Positions 50,600-55,613 of a stretch of 55,613 bases of DNA are shown one piece after another. The notes under the pieces were generated by a model that was not told the origin of the DNA, did not search any database, and saw only the letters and a program-made list of their open reading frames with translations. Location: NCBI GenBank assembly GCA_001929475.1, contig LXFE01000132.1:1-55613 (forward strand), given 5' to 3'. The number at the start of each line of letters is the position of its first letter. Positions within the stretch are counted from its first letter, which is position 1. Made by a program: the position numbers and the translations under genes. This DNA comes from Neolecta irregularis DAH-3. Its lineage: Eukaryota; Ascomycota; Neolectomycetes; Neolectales; Neolectaceae.

Positions 50600-51880
50600 A
50601 TGAAGTTTTGCATATTCTCGGCTTTGATAGTCGTTCCTCTTGCGCTTGCTTCTGCGCCTGGTTAGGACAAGGAAATTGTTCGTGGTGTGAACATTGACGG
50701 CTAGCTCATTAAGGAATACTGTTCGCTACCGACATGATATGATTTTTGATGCTAATGTTGAAGGGATGCAACGGTCAGTATATCAGCAAGCACCAACATT
50801 AACCAAGCAGAAACATTCGCCGGGGTTAATGTTGGTGTTTTACCTGACGAGTGGACGATATGCGAGAAGCTAAGTCAAACCAAGCGAGCGACGTTTCTCC
50901 AAAATCATTGGTCGACATGGTGGTTCACTGAACAAGATCTCCAGGATCTCGCTAGCACGCGAATCAATTCGTCTACTTCGTTCATCAGGCGCACTAACAA
51001 ATTAGTATTCGAATTCCTATAGGATATTGGGCATATCAACAGTATGGCTTGGATGGGGAAAGCTATAGGCTGGGCTCGATCTGCTAGCATTAAAGTCTAG
51101 ATCGATCTTCATGGTGCTCCTGGTTCACAAAACGCCTTCGACAATAGCGGCCATGCTGGTACTATGGTCTGGCAAACCGGAAGCAATGTTCAGCTCACAA
51201 TCGATGTCCTGGTCACAATTGCCAAGAAATACGGAACACCAGCATATGCCGATGTAGTTGGATGCAATTGAGTTTCTTAATATAAACCAGCTACATGGGG
51301 GTACAAATAACAATGCTGTTACCCGCAGTTTTGAAGGCTGTTGTAACGAACGATGACCTGTTGATTACAATTTACGACAATTTTCTGACTCCAGCTCCTT
51401 GGACAGATTTTCTGGGACCACCAGCCAATGGAAAACCCGGTGTTGATACTCAGATCTATCAAGTCTTTGACGCCTATCCTCAACCTCTCGATATGGATGG
51501 ACACATCTGTAGTCAGGTCAATGAACTTCAGTCTCCCAATAATTAGTCTCCGGTGGAGATTGGTCAGCAGATCGTTCCATTCGCGCTAACACAGACGGTT
51601 CGAATTTTGCTGGAACTTCAGAATTAAGAAATTGTAATGGTCAATGTTAATGTAGCGAATCCGGAGCTCCTTGGTCCCCCGCTCTTGTCAGCCAAATTCT
51701 AATGTTCGTGGAAGCACAATTTGATACATGGGAGAAAGCAAGCTCTGGTTGGTTCTTTGTGGCGTTCAAGACAGAAGACAAACCTGCATAGGACTCCACG
51801 AAAGGCACTCAGAATGACTGGATTCCTCAACCACTTGATTCCCATAAATATTCTGGTCAGTGCAGATTTACATTGTCTTC
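50600..51880 (+). pseudogene. Decayed exo-1,3-beta-glucanase (GH5 family, Exg1-like)
   Basis: Recognisable remains in order: signal peptide MKFCIFSALIVVPLALASAP, then IVRGVNIDG-stop-LIKE (family VNLGGWL), TWWFTEQDLQDLAS, IPIGYWAYQQYG, AIGWARSASIKV[21 protein letters not shown], [24 protein letters not shown] (site of catalytic NEP, now broken), QIYQVFDAYPQPLDMDGHI, and EKASSGWFFVAFKTEDKPA-stop-DSTKGTQ, then WIPQPLDSHKYSGQC. At least three in-frame TAG stops sit exactly where family members have Trp (50702-50704, 51098-51100, 51789-51791), with another TAG at 50663-50665. Several frameshifts occur. Intact enzymes trim cell-wall beta-1,3-glucan. It cannot encode an active enzyme as it stands. 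Confidence 0.9.
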
Positions 51881-52320
51881 TATGGCTCACGTTTCAAGCT
51901 CGACCACCGGTTCTTTGACACACAACCCTTCGAGTCAACGACACGAATGCTGTCAAGTCGGCACTTGCGCCTGTGTCCCGCCATACGCCGAATAGTCTCT
52001 CGACATCAACTATAGTTCTCTCACCCATCAAACTGGCGAGATCGTGCCACTCAATCTTCCAGTGGCACCCAATCTTCTGTTCGGCCAGTTCACCAAGGAT
52101 GTCATTGTTCAGGGAAGCGGCTCAACAGCAACACCCAGTTTTCCTAACATCACGGCAACTTTGACTGGTATTGTCTTCATCACTGAATGTTCCTATGCCA
52201 AGATAAAAGTAAATGGAAGGACAGACAGACAGACAAGGCCTAAAGGAGTGGAATGGAAGAATAGGCATCTTTCTGAAGTAAATATTGATGAATTTAGTTC
52301 GCCAGTAGTATGAAAGACTA
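51881..52320. other. 440-bp region, possible coding relic
   Basis: No intact gene. A plus-strand stretch at about 52040-52170 reads PLNLPVAPNLLFGQF TKDVIV and SFPNITATLTGIVF, which looks coding-like but has no start or consistent frame. It may be the tail of the glucanase pseudogene or of another lost secreted protein. Confidence 0.35.
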
Positions 52321-52955
52321 TTATGACTTCTTTTTCTCCGGCTCCAGTAGCTGAGTTAAGTGAAAATACACTCGCGGAGCTACCACTGTCCAACAAATGA
52401 CTCCGACCAAGATGATCAATCCGGCTACAGGCAGTAGGCTCTCAGGCATAACTCCGAGTATCAGTTTATCCAGAACTGCAAGAATAAGTGATATAGCGCA
52501 GACCAGGATACTTGCTCAATATGAACTCCATCTCTGGTACATTTGTCATCAAGTCTTCTATATGCGAGTAGTAAGTTGCCTCTGCAAATAAGCGGATGAA
52601 TAATATTTCATTCTCATAGAAAGTACTTAAACGAAAAGCTGTTGGCGACTTTCGAGGACCCAATCAGTCAATTTCTTTCTCTGCCGGGACCACTCACACT
52701 AGCTGCCCAGCAAACCCTTACTTCATACTTCGATCCCTCGACCAGGCCTACCAATCCGTATATCCTTTCGACTCCAAACGAGTCTTCCGAAGTCGAAAAA
52801 GCGGGTACGATAGTTTCTTGGAACCGAGGTTCATTAGGAGATAACCACGTTAATTTAGGAAATTTAAAATCTGACGTTTTCGGAGCCGTAAAGATCGTCT
52901 TTGCGGTATTCGCGTACACCTGTAAACAGAAAGCAAGCAGGGGAAATATCAGCAT
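52321..52955 (-). CDS. Small type I ER membrane protein with KKXX signal, function unknown
   Basis: Signal peptide (MLIFPLLAFCLQVYA) followed by a lumenal domain (FPKLTWLSPNEPRFQETIVP, YGLVGLVEGSKYEVRVCWAA, SPTAFRLSTFYENE), YYSHIEDLMTNVPEMEF, then LDKLILGVMPESLLP, one membrane segment (VAGLIILVGVICWTVVAP) and a short cytosolic tail ending EPEKKKS, a dilysine KKXX ER-retrieval signal. It resembles a conserved fungal protein family of unknown role, with WP-type strands, Tyr-rich helix and ILDP...PRSL before the helix. Introns: one of about 46 nt after CWAAS, and a GC-AG intron with a perfect GCAAGT donor (52476-52515, 40 nt) that restores EFILILDKL. Its ATG (52953-52955) overlaps the ATG of the divergent gene. 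Confidence 0.7.
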
Positions 52956-55233
52956 GATTTTCCAGGAAGACGTAGTAGCTGTGCAGCAGCTTATGGATAT
53001 GGGGTTCAAAAAGGATCAAGCTGTTCGAGCTTTAAAGGTATACCAAAGTGAACCAACACGCACTACTGACGATTCTGGAAAGCAAATAATGATGTTTCAA
53101 AGGCCTTTGATTATATTTTTAGTACAGATACAGACTTTCAGGTAATTTTCATTTTTCTAAAGTCTCTAAAGGGTCAATCTGTAGGACATTGATAACATTA
53201 ATACACTACAAGACTGGCCTTCTTCCACAAACGTCGTCGATTTGACTCAAGGCTTGTCCGGTTTATGAAGATAACTGATTGATCAGGCGAGGATGAAGAC
53301 ACTCGCTACGCGCGTCAATTGCAAGAAGAAGAAAATGCTAAAGGACGATCATCTGCATATAACGGCCAACAGATACGGCCACACAGTCATGAGGAAACAA
53401 AAGGCAGAAATACGACTATCTGCTCGGTTTCAAACATGCAAATAGTCCCTTATGGCCCTCGAGAATCCACACCAATCGTCGAGATATACAATGAGCCACC
53501 ACCCCATGAACGCATTCGCCAGCACGGAGCGTATGAGCATTCTAGGAAGCGGTCTTTTAACCCAAGGTCTGTGGTTATTCGCCCAAATTCAAGGTCTCAG
53601 ACAGACCGTAATGTCCTGTCGCCACTTATTCAAATTCTCTATACCATCCCACTATTTCGATCAGTTGTGCTATCCTTAAATCTTGTGTCTGAGCTGGAAG
53701 ACAGAGTGAAACTTCTTTTGGAAGAAGACGAACTTGATCAAGCGGATGATCGTAGTACTTTTCCGCTATGTAGTTCTCGCTTAATATTAGCTCATGCGAC
53801 CCAAGAACTCGTACTTGAATGGGTTCTTGCTGCTCTTCAGTATACCTTTGCGTCACTGGAACTTGGTAATCGTGCCTATGTTTCGGGCGAACCAATCCAA
53901 AAAGCCTTCTCCCTCTTCTCAATGACACAGAATGCTCCTTGTGGCGGAGGCGATTCAAGTATCAACGAACGATATTGATATGCTAATCTGAAAGCTATCA
54001 TAAATTTCTCTTCATTCTGGGACCAGCTTATGCGTACGTCTATAGACAGCAGCTGGTTTTCAGCTTCCCCGAGATACTTTAAGGGTATTTCTGTTGCTCA
54101 AATCGAACTCCTGGACAACATCAAAGGGTACATTTTGGGCATAACTTGCAACACTTAATACTCAATAGCTCATTATTCTCGACCCTAGTAACGCTACCGA
54201 ACAACCCAACATACGCCTACTTTGATATATCTGTTCGGTCGATTTCCGATGCATCAACCACACTTTACGACTACCTCGACAACATCGTTGGGAGCAAAAT
54301 CAGGGAAGGGGTCTATCCAGTTTCTTTTGCGCCCATTCTTATCATTGTTTTTCACAGTGCCGGCATTGGCACTGGAGTGTCATTGCCAGCAGAGATTGAC
54401 CTCGGCCGTTATTCCAAGGAAATGAGCAAGGTGATGGTAGAACGGTTGAAAAAAGCAGACAGTGTCCAGGCTCGTATTCCCGAATGTCAGGCAGATATTG
54501 ACAAACTTTCTTGGTTCAAGGTTTATAGTCTCATCTTCTAAGTTGGCAGCTAACAGCCTCAGACCTATTCAATTGCAGAATTATTAGCTGCTTCTCAAGC
54601 CTTTTTCAAATCTCATCCCCATTGTCACGAAAGTGATGAAAATCCTCTACCAGAAGACGGAGCTCCTATACTCGATCTGACGACAAAAATTGAGAATTTA
54701 CAGCTCCAAGTTTATAACAAGTTAGCGGAACTGAAAGACAAGAAGAAGGGGTTTGAAAGTGAAATTGAAAACTTGACAGATCTATCTACATTGCAGTCTG
54801 AAAAGGAATATAGGCCAAATAAGTATCACTTAAGCGGATTTCTGAAAACCCCTTCGGATGCATATTTTGATAATGACGGAAGATGGTGGCATACTGCTTT
54901 TTCGTCGAATTTCGGGTATACCTCCGAAGCAGTCTCATTCGAAAATTCAGTTAAGCTGGCGAAAGATGATGGAGAGATCATCGCTATCTTTGCTTCCAAT
55001 GTCGCTTGTGAGAAAGAATCTTCAAATATTGCTAGTAGTTTGAGATTGAAGGTTTGTTTCAGAGCAAGAAGTATCAGTCTGATTTCTCTAAGGAACTCAT
55101 CCTGGCTGAGAACGCCAAGTTTGATGAGGAAATTACACAAAATGGTGTTGTCAAGGATCAGAATCAGACTCAGAATGATGAGCATGCTATATCGGGTCCG
55201 ATCGAAGACAATGCAGAACCTGGATCTGTATGA
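52954..55233 (+). CDS. UBA/UIM-domain ubiquitin-binding protein (fungal, unnamed)
   Basis: Begins MIFQEDVVAVQQLMDMGFKK and DQAVRALKVYQ-TNNDVSKAF, a UBA domain spliced across a 35-nt intron. A UIM-like acidic helix follows (GEDEDTRYARQLQEEENAK). Next come ERIRQHGAYEHSRKRSFNPR, SPLIQILYTIPLFRSVVLSL, a long helical middle (WDQLMRTSIDSSWFSASPRY; PTYAYFDISVRSISDASTTL), a coiled coil, and near the C-terminus KYHLSGFLKTPSDAYFDNDG RWWHTAF. This architecture matches a family of filamentous-fungal UBA/UIM proteins sometimes annotated as ubiquitin hydrolases, but no protease Cys/His boxes are visible. Eight exons; one intron (53261-53286) is only 26 nt. The protein ends AEPGSV at 55233. The start overlaps the start of the minus-strand ER protein. 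Confidence 0.75.
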
Positions 55234-55613
55234 AAATGAAATATACCTATAAAACATGAATCGAGTGTCAAAATTTCTAATTGTCTTCAATCCTCGTACA
55301 CTGAGATTCCAATATAAATTCAGTCACTTAAGCTAGGTATGGTATGTCCGCAGGAAGTTCAAGTCACTTAGTCTAGTATAATAAAACCTGGTCTTATTCG
55401 AACTTGAGTGTGAGTACTTGACCGGTCTGGTCTATACTCCGCTGAGCCTTAAGGTCGTATATAGTTGCAAGGGTTGTCAATAATGATAACCGTTGGTATT
55501 TAATATACAGTGTTAAGCCTAGCGCGCTAGCCGCGCTCGGCGCTACTTATATACCCGTTCTCGCGCGCCACCGTCCGGTTAATCGTCTGGCCCCTGTGGA
55601 ACATGATCCACAT
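55234..55613. other. 380-bp 3' region and possible transposon end at window edge
   Basis: After the UBA gene, a GTCACTTA-containing motif is repeated (about 55322 and 55364). At 55508 the sequence becomes GC-rich and palindromic: CAGTGTTAAGCCTAGCGCGC TAGCCGCGC. CAGTGTT is a typical start of fungal hAT-type terminal inverted repeats. The other end is outside the window, so this is only a suggestion. No gene is seen. Confidence 0.3.

Noticed and set aside
53038-53083. Apparent GT-AA intron in the UBA/UIM gene
   Set aside because: A different donor (gtgaac, 12 nt downstream of the first) gives a normal 35-nt GT-AG intron and an in-frame UBA helix ALKVYQTNNDV.
54826-55290. 154-codon minus-strand ORF
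   Set aside because: Antisense to the last exons of the UBA/UIM gene, whose frame carries conserved KYHLSGF and WW motifs.

Overview
The window is nuclear DNA of an ascomycete fungus. It is gene-dense and reads as about 33 protein genes on both strands with very short intergenic gaps. The evidence is a set of fungal core genes (Cla4 PAK kinase with PH and CRIB domains, Rix1, Cbf1, YDR124W-like protein, Nta1, Pex14, Ycf1-type ABC transporter), GPI-anchored cell-wall proteins with Kex2-type KR sites, and roughly a hundred spliceosomal introns, most only 26-42 nt long. Pop2 has the Saccharomyces-type S-x-E active site instead of D-x-E. A high intron load together with this Pop2 points to an early-diverging yeast lineage, but the species cannot be named from sequence alone.

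Layout. 1-9.6 kb: 3' half of RIX1, then GRS1(-), RPF1(+), SEC12(-), CCL1(+), a WDR70-like gene(+) and V-ATPase subunit f(+). 9.6-11.9 kb: a repeat-bearing spacer and a secreted acidic two-module protein of unknown function. 11.9-20.4 kb: POP2(-), CLA4(+), a GC-rich NHX-type Na+/H+ exchanger(-), a NIPA-type transporter(-), a 23-24 bp tandem repeat and RPT2(-). 20.8-24.1 kb: a GPI-anchored aspartic protease and a second GPI protein. 24.1-35.5 kb: UBC1(-), a coiled-coil protein, DCP1(-), a SUT-type sugar/proton symporter, a membrane protein, an OCRL-type 5-phosphatase(-), PEX14(-), HUB1 with an RS-rich N-terminal extension(+), and a secreted protein(-). 35.8-37.0 kb: two copies of a MITE-like element with terminal inverted repeats. 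37.4-49.4 kb: a conserved fungal membrane protein, a YDR124W-like protein with a polyQ/H tract, an MRP/YCF1 ABC transporter, QRI7, NTA1 and CBF1. 49.4-52.3 kb: gene-poor, with a decayed GH5 exo-1,3-beta-glucanase. 52.3-55.6 kb: a small ER membrane protein and a UBA/UIM protein whose start codons overlap on opposite strands, then a possible transposon end at the edge.

There is no operon-like or pathway clustering. The genes serve separate housekeeping roles: translation and tRNA modification (GRS1, QRI7), ribosome assembly (RIX1, RPF1), mRNA decay (POP2, DCP1), ubiquitin/proteasome (UBC1, RPT2, HUB1, UBA/UIM protein, NTA1), secretory traffic (SEC12, OCRL-like), and cell wall/secretion. The most unusual content is in the splicing architecture: a 4-nt microexon in UBC1, recurrent GC-AG introns, two introns with apparent non-AG 3' ends, and 26-nt introns. 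Also notable are two head-to-head gene pairs with touching or overlapping start codons, a Pop2 with altered catalytic residues, and a glucanase pseudogene whose stops are mostly Trp TGG to TAG. All identifications are from reading translations against remembered families; no database search was run.
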